A stretch of 42,782 nucleotides of DNA from Sphingobium limneticum. Lineage in GTDB: Bacteria; Pseudomonadota; Alphaproteobacteria; Sphingomonadales; Sphingomonadaceae. The notes below the pieces were generated by a model. The model did not search any database. It had not been told where the DNA came from and saw only the letters and a list, made by a program, of their open reading frames with translations. Each line of letters starts with the position of its first letter. The stretch's first letter is position 1. The DNA is taken from assembly GCF_008710155.1 (NCBI RefSeq), contig NZ_VYPZ01000030.1, positions 1 through 42,782 of the forward strand. Direction: 5' to 3'. Positions 1 through 7,748 of the stretch are shown piece by piece. The position numbers and the translations under genes are program-made.

Positions 1-6
1 CGCCAC

Positions 7-69
7 CGGTTGTCTGGTCCGCTCTCCGGTCGGGGCTGCGCCCCTCCCTACGATCAGACCAGACAACCG
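7..69. repeat. 13-bp inverted repeat around a GC-rich hairpin
   Basis: Bases 7-19 are the exact reverse complement of 57-69 (arm GGTTGTCTGGTC plus one further pair). Inside the loop a second small stem, GGGGC-TGC-GCCCC, can form. The element sits just upstream of a transposase tail, so it may be a transposon-associated end or a folded spacer. No attC core sites are visible. Its role is unknown. Confidence 0.5.
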
Positions 70-74
70 ATCCT

Positions 75-125
75 ACCGGCCATCATAGTCGCCGCTCAAC
101 CGGCCATCGTAGTTGTCGCCGCGCA
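75..125. repeat. Imperfect tandem duplication (24/27 bp)
   Basis: Copy 1 (75-98) and copy 2 (99-125) both begin ACCGGCCATC and share TAGT and GTCGCCGC blocks. Copy 2 differs by substitutions and a 3-base insertion. The pair lies between the inverted repeat and the transposase tail. It may mark a junction where DNA was duplicated or joined. Confidence 0.45.
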
Positions 126-257
126 ACGGCATTCATTGCGGCTCACAATGAAAATCCCAAGCCGTACAAATGGGTGAAGTCAGCCGACGAGATCCTCGCC
201 TCGGTCAAACGATACTGCCAAAAAACAATGAACCGAACTTCGGATTCAGGTGACTAG
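120..257 (+). pseudogene. IS630-family transposase, C-terminal fragment
   Basis: The frame ending at the TAG at 255-257 reads FIAAHNENPKPYKWVKSADE, then ILASVKRYCQKT. This is the characteristic C-terminal tail of IS630/Tc1-mariner transposases, which lies after the last catalytic acidic residue. The catalytic DDE region is not present upstream in this frame: the sequence before about 117 stays open but does not resemble the family. Either the window begins just downstream of the lost part, or the element was cut by the rearrangement that left the repeats at 7-125. It marks the left side of the region as mobile-element-associated. Confidence 0.65.
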
Positions 258-380
258 GCCATGCCGACGTGTCGGCGCTTGCTGCACACGTTATGGCAAT
301 GGAAGACTAAGCAAGGCCGAGTTGGTTCCAAGTTCTGTACCGTCCGGCAATCTCAGTCGCCTCTCTACACGAGGATGTGC

Positions 381-845
381 ATGTTCGCGTGCCTTGTTAT
401 CGGTGACAGCATTGGCGTCGGACTGTCGGGAGCGATCAATAACCGATACGCCAGTGGGTGCGATTCGGTGGTCGAGGCAGGCGCTACCATCGACCAGATA
501 CTGGCGTGGCGTAAACCCGCCAGGCTATATGGCACCACCGTCCTCGCCGTCGGATCCAACGATCAGCCGAGCCGACAGCTAACGCTCAAACTGACCAGAC
601 TACGCCAAAATATCGCGACAAAACGAGTGATCTGGATGCTGCCCTACTCCCGGGAGCGAGCCTATCTCATAAACTCGATTGCTGTGACGTTCGGCGACGA
701 CACGTTGGACATCGCGCGTTTCCGCACGAGCGACCGTGTCCACCCGATCAGCTACGATGAGATCGCGGCTGTTCTCCTGCCGAGGGGCCAACCACGGGGG
801 AGCAGGAAATCCACTGTTGAGTGGTCTCAACGCAGTCGACGATAA
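381..845 (+). CDS. Small SGNH-hydrolase-like protein
   Basis: A 154-residue protein with the blocks of the SGNH/GDSL hydrolase fold. Block I is VIGDSIGVG near the N-terminus (Ser10 would be the nucleophile). A GSND segment lies at 58-61, where family members carry the block III Asn. SDRVHP at 117-122 gives the Asp-x-x-His pair (D118, H121). Such proteins hydrolyse esters or deacetylate sugars; no substrate can be named here. I chose ATG 381 because GAGG at 371-374 is well placed for it and the GDS block then starts at residue 8, as usual. ATG 375 is also possible. There is no signal peptide. The basic tail after residue 135 is unlike the fold. It is short for the family, so a minimal or decayed member is possible. 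Confidence 0.6.
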   Translation: MFACLVIGDSIGVGLSGAINNRYASGCDSVVEAGATIDQILAWRKPARLYGTTVLAVGSNDQPSRQLTLKLTRLRQNIATKRVIWMLPYSRERAYLINSIAVTFGDDTLDIARFRTSDRVHPISYDEIAAVLLPRGQPRGSRKSTVEWSQRSRR

Positions 846-869
846 AGCATCGACCTAAAACGCTGCATT

Positions 870-1211
870 TCATTCGAGTAAGCTGAGCTTAGTCCTCCAT
901 TGCTCCAGATGTTGGAGCGCAGGTCTCAAACCATGCGCCAATGGCCCCAAGCCATAGAGTTGATAGGATTCAGGCGGTGGCGACATCATTCGCGAGACCA
1001 GAGATACGCCTTCCAATTCCCGTAGGCGGACCGTGAGCACATTAGCGCTGATTTTCGGTATGGCTCGACGAATGGATGTAAATCGCAGCTCGTCTTTGCT
1101 CAGGGCTACCAGGATGTGCAACACCCATCGGGCACTCAATGTATGGAATATCGCGTCGGCCGCCGCAGGGTCTATCGCTTGAAAAAGCTGTCTTTCTGAC
1201 TCGATGCACAT
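870..1211 (-). CDS. HxlR-family winged-helix transcriptional regulator
   Basis: A 113-residue protein with the HxlR layout. A first helix containing SARWVLHILVAL is followed by RFTSIRRAIPKISANVLTVRL, the helix-turn-helix and recognition helix, and then LRELEGVSLVSR leading into the wing. Family members are DNA-binding repressors or activators that often answer to electrophiles or redox stress and usually regulate a divergent neighbour. No divergent gene is intact here: the next 410 bases contain nothing recognisable. The usual Cys close to the N-terminus of redox-sensing members is present only as C2. The target is unknown. Confidence 0.75.
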   Translation of the reverse strand: MCIESERQLFQAIDPAAADAIFHTLSARWVLHILVALSKDELRFTSIRRAIPKISANVLTVRLRELEGVSLVSRMMSPPPESYQLYGLGPLAHGLRPALQHLEQWRTKLSLLE

Positions 1212-1623
1212 CCAGTTACTTTCTCACCCTAAAAGGCGCACGGCCGGACTGAGTCAGCTACGCCGTTCGCGGTTCCGTCGGGCCCGGCTTGGCGGTGCTT
1301 GGAGGGTCGCCGACCCGCTCATGGACAATTGCGGAGGGCGTGCGCGAACGGCGGCGGCGAGCGGCCGAACTTGTGACCACCACTGCCTTGGTACGTCTTC
1401 GTCCCAGTGAAGAGCAGATGAGGGAAGGCGCTTTTTGACATCACGATTTGCCGATGCGCGAAGGTCCGATGAGGGACGACTCTGGGGCACCACGACGGAT
1501 TTCATGTCACGCGATCCGCCAAATCAAGTGAAGCTACTCCCGACAAATCAAAGTACCGCAGTGCAACGCGCCTGATGCGTGCGTCACCGTTCGAATATAA
1601 TACGCGGCGAAGCGTCCAACCCC
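1212..1623. other. Intergenic stretch, no gene recognised
   Basis: Short open frames exist on both strands, but none has a ribosome binding site, a family resemblance or a consistent codon pattern. The stretch may contain degraded coding sequence. Confidence 0.5.
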
Positions 1624-2352
1624 TCAGCCTCGGCGCGGCGGAGCTTGCTCTTCGGGCCTCATCGCCTTACCTGCCGCCTCCCCCCGAGCGGGGTTGGAGT
1701 CGGAGAAACGAGCCGACCGACCACGTAGCCGCGGAACAAAGGCGGGTACGCGGTCCATATACGCACGATATGCCTGGCCAAATTCCGCGAGCGCCGCCTT
1801 CTCCTCATGCCGGGCAAGGCGAATATACATCACCACCAACACCGGAAACATGGCGAGCGTCAGTAACGTCGGCCATTGCAGCAGAAATCCGAGCATCACG
1901 AGGATGAACCCGATATATTGCGGATGGCGAACCTTGGCATAGATTCCCGTCGTTGCGGGCTTGTGAACGCGCTGGGCTGCGTGAAGCGGCGCCCATCCGG
2001 CCGAGATCAGCCAGAAGCCCGCGCCGATCAGCACGAAGCTGGCAAGATGGAACGGGCCAAAATGTGGGTTGACCCTCCAGCCGAACATCATCTCGAGCAG
2101 ATGGCCGGCATCGTGGCTCCACCAGTCGAGGCCGGGGAAATGCGACTGGAGCCAACCCGAGAGCAAGAAGATGGTGAGCGGGAAGCCATACATTTCGGCG
2201 AAGAGTGCAACGATGAATGCGCTGAATGCGCCGAAGCTGCGCCAGTCGCGCCCGGTGGCGGGTTTGAAGAAGCTGTACGCGAATAGGATGAACACGGAGG
2301 CGTTGACCAGCGCCAGCCCCCAAAGACCATAGCCATAATCGGTATGCGTCAT
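1624..2352 (-). CDS. Isoprenylcysteine methyltransferase (ICMT/PEMT)-type integral membrane protein
   Basis: A 242-residue multi-spanning membrane protein. The C-terminal half carries the ICMT/PEMT signature TGIYAKVRHPQYIGFI, then a hydrophobic hairpin, then RLARHEEKAALAEFGQAYRAYM with its charged motif, followed by VPAFVPR. In the family this region binds S-adenosylmethionine at the membrane face. Bacterial members occur often in metal-resistance loci and their substrates are mostly unknown. About five hydrophobic segments can be seen. The start overlaps the stop of the DUF2933 gene by 4 bases (ATGA), so the two are translationally coupled. The last 30 residues are low-complexity and rich in Arg, Ala and Glu. 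Confidence 0.85.
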   Translation of the reverse strand: MTHTDYGYGLWGLALVNASVFILFAYSFFKPATGRDWRSFGAFSAFIVALFAEMYGFPLTIFLLSGWLQSHFPGLDWWSHDAGHLLEMMFGWRVNPHFGPFHLASFVLIGAGFWLISAGWAPLHAAQRVHKPATTGIYAKVRHPQYIGFILVMLGFLLQWPTLLTLAMFPVLVVMYIRLARHEEKAALAEFGQAYRAYMDRVPAFVPRLRGRSARFSDSNPARGEAAGKAMRPEEQAPPRRG

Positions 2353-2618
2353 CGCGGCCCCCCTTCCACGCGCTCGTTCGAATTCGCAGGCAGTCCGGTC
2401 GGGACAGCACCCGGCATCTGGTCATGGCCATGCTGATGGCCGCCATGACCGTGATGCATGAACAGGTGCATGAGCGGACAGGCGAGCAGGATCAGATAGG
2501 GCAACACACCCAGGAAATGTGCGGTGTGCTCGGTGATGAGGAAAAAGCCCGCGACTAGCAGGAAGCCGATCAAAACGATCTTTCCACGCTTGCGCATGCG
2601 ATGGTCATGCCCGTCCAT
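2349..2618 (-). CDS. DUF2933 small membrane protein
   Basis: An 89-residue protein. A basic N-terminus with MDGHDHRMRKRGK is followed by two hydrophobic segments (about 14-30 and 34-52), and then the DUF2933 ending CPLMHLFMHHGHGGHQHGHD, a His-rich stretch that could bind metal. I chose ATG 2618 because the other strand shows AGAAGAG just upstream, and because a longer version from 2702 would add an unrelated hydrophilic leader. DUF2933 genes are common beside copper or silver resistance genes and next to ICMT-type methyltransferases, as here. The molecular role is not known. The His-rich tail suggests metal contact at the inner membrane. Confidence 0.8.
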   Translation of the reverse strand: MDGHDHRMRKRGKIVLIGFLLVAGFFLITEHTAHFLGVLPYLILLACPLMHLFMHHGHGGHQHGHDQMPGAVPTGLPANSNERVEGGPR

Positions 2619-2870
2619 ATGCCGCTCTTCTCTCGCCAATGTCTTGCGAGCATAGATCCGAGTCCCGGGAGCAAGGTATAAGTAGAGACCGAAGTCCGTC
2701 ATTCGCCCAAGAAGGCGATGCCGGCTGGTTCACAAACCTCACCATCCCTATCGGCGTTACGCAGTGGTCATGACGCGGCCGTCATTCTGCGGCTTTTGCG
2801 TATAGGCGTGCGCTGGTCGTCCACCAATGCTGCGCTAAGGACAATAAGCGTGAGAGGCAGGCCAGAGTTC

Positions 2871-4331
2871 ATGCACAAGAAAAGGAAAAAGCATCATTCC
2901 CGCGGCCATGTCGGGGTGAACCTGCTCGAACGGGAAGCAAGGATCGACCTCGCCACGCGACCTGCCGACGGCCTTGGCGTCGCGTTCCTCGGCGCATCGG
3001 AAACGGTGACAGGGTCGCGCTATCTGGTGGACGACGGCGATACGCAGGTCGTGGTCGATTCCGGCCTGTTCCAGGGTCCGAGGGATTTGCGCCGCCTCAA
3101 TTGGGCGCCGATCGCGCCCGAGGTTGCCGATGTCGGCCTGTTGCTGCTGACGCACGCGCATCTTGATCATTCCGGCGCGCTGCCACGCATGGCGCGCCTT
3201 GACTGGGACGGGACCGTCCTCAGCACCCGGGCGACCGAAGCTTTGTGCGAGCTTCTGCTCCCCGACAGCGGGCACCTCCAGGAAAAGGATGCGGAGTTCG
3301 CCAATCGCCACGGCTTTTCCAGGCACCAGCCCGCGCTGCCGCTCTACACGCAGGCTGACGCCCGCCTTGCGCTGCAGCTGTTCCGCACGGTCGAGTTCGG
3401 GGCGTGGCACCCGATCGCGGACGGCATCAGGGCGCGCTATCATCGCGCCGGCCACATCCTCGGCGCCGCCTCGATCGAGATCGATTGGAAGGGCCGCACG
3501 ATCCTCTTCTCAGGTGATGTCGGGCGCTATGGCGACGCAGTCATGAAGGATCCCGAGCCACCTGCCCGTGCCGATTATGTCCTCGTGGAATCCACCTATG
3601 GCGATCGCCGCCACGAACAGGTCGATCCGACCAAGACCCTGGGGGACCATGTCGAACGGTGCGTCAAGCGTGGCGGGACCGTGGTGATCCCCGCCTTCGC
3701 CGTGGGCCGCGTCCAGTCCCTGCTCTACCATTTTTCCCGGCTGCGCGCCGAAGGCCGTCTGCGCGACATCCCGATCTTCCTCGACAGCCCGCTGGCGATC
3801 AACGCGAGCGGGCTGATGTGCGATTTCATGGACGAGCATCGCCTGACACGCGCCGAGTGTGAAGCGGCGTGCGGGGTCGCGCACTATGTGCGCGAAGTGG
3901 AAGAATCCAAAGAACTCACCGCCAACCCCGCCCCTAAGGTCATCATCTCGGCCAGTGGAATGGCGACGGGCGGCCGCGTGCTCCACCATCTCAAGCGCTT
4001 CGCGCCGGATGGGAAGAACCTCATCCTCTTCTCGGGCTTCCAGGCGGCGGGCACCCGCGGCGCCGCCATGATCGGAGGCGCCCGGACGATCAAGATCCAC
4101 GGTGAGTATATCCCGGTCGAAGCCGAGGTCGCCAACCTGACGATGCTCTCGGCCCATGCCGACAGTGACGAGCTGATGCGCTGGCTCGGGTCTCTGCACG
4201 AGGCCCCACGCCATGTCTATGTCACCCATGGCGAGCCGACCGGCGCCCAGGTTCTGGCAAAGCGCGTCTCGGAGGAGCTGGGCTGGGCATGCAGCGTACC
4301 GGCGCTGGGTAGCTGGGGCATGCTCGCATGA
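2871..4331 (+). CDS. Beta-CASP metallo-beta-lactamase-fold RNase-like hydrolase
   Basis: A 486-residue protein of the MBL-fold plus beta-CASP class (RNA-specificity family related to CPSF73 and archaeal CPSF). Seen in order: LGASETVTGSRYLV; the zinc motif THAHLDHSG (HxHxDH) near residue 95; GDVGRYGD; the beta-CASP block DYVLVESTYGDRRH; PAFAVGRVQ; ISASGMATGGRVLHHL; SAHADSDEL; and VTHGEP near the end. These supply the zinc ligands and beta-CASP motifs A-C, so nuclease activity on RNA is plausible. I chose ATG 2871 because the residues upstream of it do not resemble the family; even so, it leaves an unusual basic leader (KKRKKHHSR). It overlaps the next gene by 4 bases and heads a three-gene operon. 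Confidence 0.88.
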   Translation: MHKKRKKHHSRGHVGVNLLEREARIDLATRPADGLGVAFLGASETVTGSRYLVDDGDTQVVVDSGLFQGPRDLRRLNWAPIAPEVADVGLLLLTHAHLDHSGALPRMARLDWDGTVLSTRATEALCELLLPDSGHLQEKDAEFANRHGFSRHQPALPLYTQADARLALQLFRTVEFGAWHPIADGIRARYHRAGHILGAASIEIDWKGRTILFSGDVGRYGDAVMKDPEPPARADYVLVESTYGDRRHEQVDPTKTLGDHVERCVKRGGTVVIPAFAVGRVQSLLYHFSRLRAEGRLRDIPIFLDSPLAINASGLMCDFMDEHRLTRAECEAACGVAHYVREVEESKELTANPAPKVIISASGMATGGRVLHHLKRFAPDGKNLILFSGFQAAGTRGAAMIGGARTIKIHGEYIPVEAEVANLTMLSAHADSDELMRWLGSLHEAPRHVYVTHGEPTGAQVLAKRVSEELGWACSVPALGSWGMLA

Positions 4332-5866
4332 AGCCCGGGATTATCGAGGACGCCGAAGCAGAGCCTGTCGCGACGACGCTGCGGGCACACCGCATCGGCC
4401 TGTCGGCCGCCGGAAGCGATCAGATCGCGGTCATGCGCCACGACTGTCCGGTCTGCCGCTCGGAAGGTCTCGCGTCGCGCGCGCAAGTTGCGCTGCGCGC
4501 CGGCGGGCGGGAAATCGTCGTCTCGCTGCTGCATAGTTCCGCGGAGGCTCCAGCGCCAGGCGAGATCGGCCTGTCCGAATCCGCTTGGCAGCGGCTCGGC
4601 GTCAGTGACGGCGATCCGGTCGAGATCGCGCACGCCCAGCCTCTCGCCTCGCTCAGCGACGTGCGTCGGCGCGTCTATGGCAATCGGCTTTCCGATGGGG
4701 CTTTTTCAGCGATCATCACCGACATCGCCGAGCGACGCTATAGCGATGTCCATCTCTCGGCGTTCGTCACGGCCTGCTCAGCGGTCCCGCTCGATACGGA
4801 CGAAACGATCAGCCTGACCAGGGCGATGGTCGATGTCGGCGAGCGATTGCAGTGGCCCGGAGAGGTCATCGTCGACAAGCATAGCGTCGGTGGATTGCCG
4901 GGCAATCGCACCACGCCGATCATCGTCTCGATCATGGCCGCCGAGGGCCTCATCATGCCGAAGACATCGTCGCGGGCGATCACCTCGCCGGCCGGCACGG
5001 CGGACACGATGGAGGTGCTGGCCCCTGTCGACCTCGACGTTTCCGCAATCCGCAAAGTGGTCGAGCGCGAAGGCGGCTGCATCGCCTGGGGCGGCGCCGT
5101 TAATCTCAGTCCGGCCGACGATGTGATCATCGGCGTGGAACGGGTGCTCGATATCGATGCCGTCGGGCAGATGGTCGCCTCGGTGCTGTCCAAGAAAATC
5201 GCGGCCGGTGCGACCCATCTGGTCATCGACATCCCGGTTGGGCCGACGGCGAAGGTACGCGGCGCCGATGCCGCCGACACGCTCGAGCGCGCGCTGAGCT
5301 CGGTCGCCCAAGCCTTCGGGCTTCGCACGCGCGTGATGCGCGGCCCCGGCGCGGAGCCGATCGGACGGGGCATCGGCCCGGCGCTCGAGGCGCAGGACAT
5401 CCTTGGCGTGCTCCAGGGTCAGGTGGGCGTCGAAGATCTCGCACACCGGGCCTGCGAGCTGGCGGGAGGACTCCTCGAGCTCACCGAGGCGGCATCCGCC
5501 GGCAAAGGCTATGCGCGGGCGCTCGAGTGCCTCGAAAGCGCCCGGGCCTGGGCCAAGTTCCAACGTATCTGCGAAGCGCAGGGCGGCATGCGAGCTCCTC
5601 CGGTCGCTCGGTTTCAGCAGGACATGATCGCTCCCCATCGCGGCCGCCTGGTGAGTATCGACAACCGCAAGCTTGCGACGGTCGCGAAGCTCGCCGGCGC
5701 GCCGATGGCCAAGGCCGCCGGCGTCGCGCTGCAGTGTCGGCTGAACCAGATGGTGGATGCCGGGGCTCCCTTGTGCACCATCCATGCCGAGAGTCCGGGC
5801 GAGCTCGACTATGCGGCGGCCTATGCGGTGAGCGACGGGCCGATCTTCGGGATTGAAGCGCTATGA
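4328..5866 (+). CDS. AMP/thymidine phosphorylase-family enzyme
   Basis: A 512-residue pyrimidine/AMP phosphorylase-family protein. It has an extra N-terminal domain of about 80 residues, as in archaeal AMP phosphorylase, then a helical domain (LTRAMVDVGERL) and the phosphate/substrate block KHSVGGLPGNRTTPI. Next come PKTSSRAITSPAGTADTMEV and CIAWGGAVNLSPADD. These blocks match the AMP phosphorylase subfamily rather than E. coli DeoA. In archaea that subfamily splits NMP with phosphate into base and ribose 1,5-bisphosphate; this is established for archaeal members and inferred here. Its ATGA overlaps with both neighbours show it is co-translated with the RNase-like and PRPP synthetase-like proteins. 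An alternative is a nucleoside phosphorylase acting on thymidine. Confidence 0.88.
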   Translation: MKPGIIEDAEAEPVATTLRAHRIGLSAAGSDQIAVMRHDCPVCRSEGLASRAQVALRAGGREIVVSLLHSSAEAPAPGEIGLSESAWQRLGVSDGDPVEIAHAQPLASLSDVRRRVYGNRLSDGAFSAIITDIAERRYSDVHLSAFVTACSAVPLDTDETISLTRAMVDVGERLQWPGEVIVDKHSVGGLPGNRTTPIIVSIMAAEGLIMPKTSSRAITSPAGTADTMEVLAPVDLDVSAIRKVVEREGGCIAWGGAVNLSPADDVIIGVERVLDIDAVGQMVASVLSKKIAAGATHLVIDIPVGPTAKVRGADAADTLERALSSVAQAFGLRTRVMRGPGAEPIGRGIGPALEAQDILGVLQGQVGVEDLAHRACELAGGLLELTEAASAGKGYARALECLESARAWAKFQRICEAQGGMRAPPVARFQQDMIAPHRGRLVSIDNRKLATVAKLAGAPMAKAAGVALQCRLNQMVDAGAPLCTIHAESPGELDYAAAYAVSDGPIFGIEAL

Positions 5867-6747
5867 ACCGGCCCGTGCTGTTCGCGCTGCCAGGCAGCGA
5901 GGCCTTGGCACAGCCGCTATTCGCCGCGCTCGATGCAGAAGTCGGCACGATCGAGCATCGTCAGTTTCCTGACGGGGAAACCTATCTCAGGGTCGTAAAC
6001 GACGTCAGCGACCGCGAGGTCATCCTGCTGTCCAGTCTCGATCATCCGGACGCCAAGCTGTTGCCGCTGCTGTTCGCAGCCGACACGGCGCGCGAGCTGG
6101 GCGCACGCCGGATCGGGCTCGTCGCCCCCTATCTCGCTTACATGCGTCAGGACATACGCTTCCATCCCGGCGAGGCGGTGACGTCGCGAACCTTTGCCGC
6201 GATCCTGTCCCGCCATCTCGACTGGCTGGTGACGGTCGATCCGCATCTCCATCGCTATCATGCGCTGTCGGAAATCTACCGCATCCCGACCCAGATTGTT
6301 CATGCCGCGCCGCTTCTGGCCTCGTGGATCAAGCGCAATGTCGCTCGTCCGCTGATCATCGGTCCGGACCTGGAAAGCGAACAGTGGGTCTCGCAGGTGG
6401 CGGCCGATGCGGATGCTCCGTTTCTCGTGTGCGAGAAAATCCGGTCTGGCGACCGTGACGTCACCATCTCGATTCCGAATGCCCCAGCTTTTCTCGATCG
6501 CCAGCCAGTGCTGGTCGACGATATCGCCTCGTCCGGCCGGACCCTCGCCGAGGCGGCGCGCCAGCTGGTCGGCATGGGGTTCGCGCGACCGCATTGCGTG
6601 GTCGTGCATCCGCTTTTTGCCGGCGATGCGGCGCACGTTCTGGGTGAGCTTGTCGAGAGGATCGTCAGCACGAACGCTGTTGCACATACCTCGAATAAAA
6701 TCGACGTGATGCCGGCGATTGCGGAGGCCGTTCGCCACGGAATTTAA
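5863..6747 (+). CDS. Ribose-phosphate diphosphokinase-like protein
   Basis: A 294-residue protein with the duplicated phosphoribosyltransferase fold of PRPP synthetases. Seen: FPDGETYLRV; the ATP-side stretch APYLAYMRQDIRFHPGEAVT; VTVDPHLHRYH in place of the usual DLHxxQ; and the PRPP/ribose-phosphate loop VLVDDIASSGRT. It is shorter than the classic enzyme of about 315 residues and belongs to the divergent branch with MRQD-x-RF-x-PGEA. The normal reaction is ribose 5-phosphate plus ATP to PRPP plus AMP. As the third gene of the operon, it could link the phosphorylase product to PRPP or recover ribose phosphate. No stop-start gap separates it from the gene before it. Confidence 0.85.
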   Translation: MNRPVLFALPGSEALAQPLFAALDAEVGTIEHRQFPDGETYLRVVNDVSDREVILLSSLDHPDAKLLPLLFAADTARELGARRIGLVAPYLAYMRQDIRFHPGEAVTSRTFAAILSRHLDWLVTVDPHLHRYHALSEIYRIPTQIVHAAPLLASWIKRNVARPLIIGPDLESEQWVSQVAADADAPFLVCEKIRSGDRDVTISIPNAPAFLDRQPVLVDDIASSGRTLAEAARQLVGMGFARPHCVVVHPLFAGDAAHVLGELVERIVSTNAVAHTSNKIDVMPAIAEAVRHGI

Positions 6748-6797
6748 TCGGTGTACTGCGCGTTAGTTCTTTAGTGCTCAATGCACGAAGAAAACGA

Positions 6798-6819
6798 GCG
6801 CCCGGCAAGCGCTGGGCGC
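6798..6819. terminator. Possible hairpin terminator after the PRPP synthetase gene
   Basis: GCGCCCGG and CTGGGCGC can pair over 8 positions with one G-U pair and a 6-base loop. The plus-strand side lacks a T run. The minus-strand reading is followed by a T-rich stretch (TTTTCTTC). It is therefore a hairpin of uncertain direction. Confidence 0.35.
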
Positions 6820-6909
6820 ATCCTCATCCATTGACCCTAAGTAAGTCCGAACCAATCTTCTGGGAACTCCCTTTTCGGAGAGAGTCGCGGCAGGAAAGGA
6901 GGATATGTC

Positions 6910-7170
6910 ATGTCGCACACACGCTCGTTCCTTGATCCCTTCATCGTTGCTCGGCACCCACAGCTTGAGCCCGAAGTGAAGCGCGCCATCCTCGCCTCCT
7001 GGGCGTCCGATCGCTCGGCCGTCGAGGGCCAACCGGCCCTCCGTCGCCCACCAGGCGCCAGCAGCCCGGTGCCGGTCGACGATGTGATGGCAGCGCTGCG
7101 CTGGCTCGATCGCGCTGAGCGCGGCGCGGGCGACCGGCATATATCGCCCGGTTCAGAGACCCGGCAATGA
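6910..7170 (+). CDS. Small conserved hypothetical protein
   Basis: An 86-residue soluble protein beginning MSHTRSFLDPFIVARHPQL. It has a core (VKRAILASWASDRSAVEGQPALRR) and a segment VPVDDVMAALRWLD that recur in small proteins of sphingomonads and other alphaproteobacteria; I recognise this from memory and know no function. The start is set by a strong ribosome binding site, AAAGGAGG at 6895-6902, 7 bases upstream. The C-terminus overlaps the next start by 4 bases, so the two genes are one unit. No signal peptide or membrane segment is seen. Confidence 0.75.
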   Translation: MSHTRSFLDPFIVARHPQLEPEVKRAILASWASDRSAVEGQPALRRPPGASSPVPVDDVMAALRWLDRAERGAGDRHISPGSETRQ

Positions 7171-7538
7171 GCCGCAGCGCGTTGCGGCGCTGGCGTGAAC
7201 GGGGCAGCCGGACCGTCACGGTCTTGCTGCCCTTTGCCGACATCATGGAGATTGCGCTCGCGCTGCTGTCGCTCTCTCCGGATGAACTGGCGCGGCTCGA
7301 TTGGAGCTTCGCCGATCGCAAGCGCCTGCTCGATCATCTCCTGCAGTCGGGCAAGCAGGCGCAGTCAGTGGACCGGGACAAGCTCGACCAGACATTGCTA
7401 CGCCTCGCGCTTCCCGCGCGCGACGTGCGACGCCTGAAACGCTTTGCGCAGCGCGAACTTCCAAAAACGGCTACGAACGCGGCCGTGATCGAACGGCTGA
7501 GCACCGTGATCGAGGCTGCCGAGCCGGAGAGGCTCTAG
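7167..7538 (+). CDS. Conserved hypothetical protein coupled to the preceding gene
   Basis: A 123-residue, mostly helical protein. The N-terminus is strongly basic (RSALRRWRERGSR). It is followed by a hydrophobic stretch, VLLPFADIMEIALALLSLS, and a region of charged helices (DRKRLLDHLLQSGKQ; DVRRLKRFAQREL). The ATGA overlap with the 86-residue gene indicates co-translation. The hydrophobic part is too amphipathic to call a membrane segment with confidence. I do not recognise a family. The codon pattern agrees with its neighbours. Confidence 0.65.
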   Translation: MSRSALRRWRERGSRTVTVLLPFADIMEIALALLSLSPDELARLDWSFADRKRLLDHLLQSGKQAQSVDRDKLDQTLLRLALPARDVRRLKRFAQRELPKTATNAAVIERLSTVIEAAEPERL

Positions 7539-7548
7539 CGCGGCTGTT

Positions 7549-7722
7549 CTATGACGCCACGCCCGCCGCATGCTCCCGGAGCGCCCGCGCGCGTGCGTCA
7601 TAGGCGCGCGCGAGCTGCGCGTGAACGATGATCGCCTCTGGCATCGCCGCAGTCTCGGCCGCCGCCCACTCCTGAGCCGCGCGCCTCATGTAATAGTCCA
7701 GATCGTCGTCGACACTTCTCAA
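7549..7722 (-). CDS. Small helical hypothetical protein (TTG start)
   Basis: A 57-residue protein with the core DDDLDYYMRRAAQEWAAAETAAMPEAIIVHAQLARAYDARARAL. It resembles small alphaproteobacterial proteins built of one or two amphipathic helices. On the minus strand AGGAGG (plus-strand CCTCCT at 7733-7738) lies 9 bases before TTG 7722, which I take as the start; the longer open frame upstream has no ribosome binding site. It is the first of a run of minus-strand genes that includes hsp20. Function unknown. Confidence 0.6.
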   Translation of the reverse strand: MRSVDDDLDYYMRRAAQEWAAAETAAMPEAIIVHAQLARAYDARARALREHAAGVAS

Positions 7723-7748
7723 ACCCGTCAACCTCCTAGAAGGCCCGG

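Noticed and set aside
2797..2804. TGCGTATA upstream of the beta-CASP gene as a sixth ECF promoter
   Set aside because: The position 13 bases upstream reads GCCGTC, not RAGGGK, so only the octamer matches by chance.
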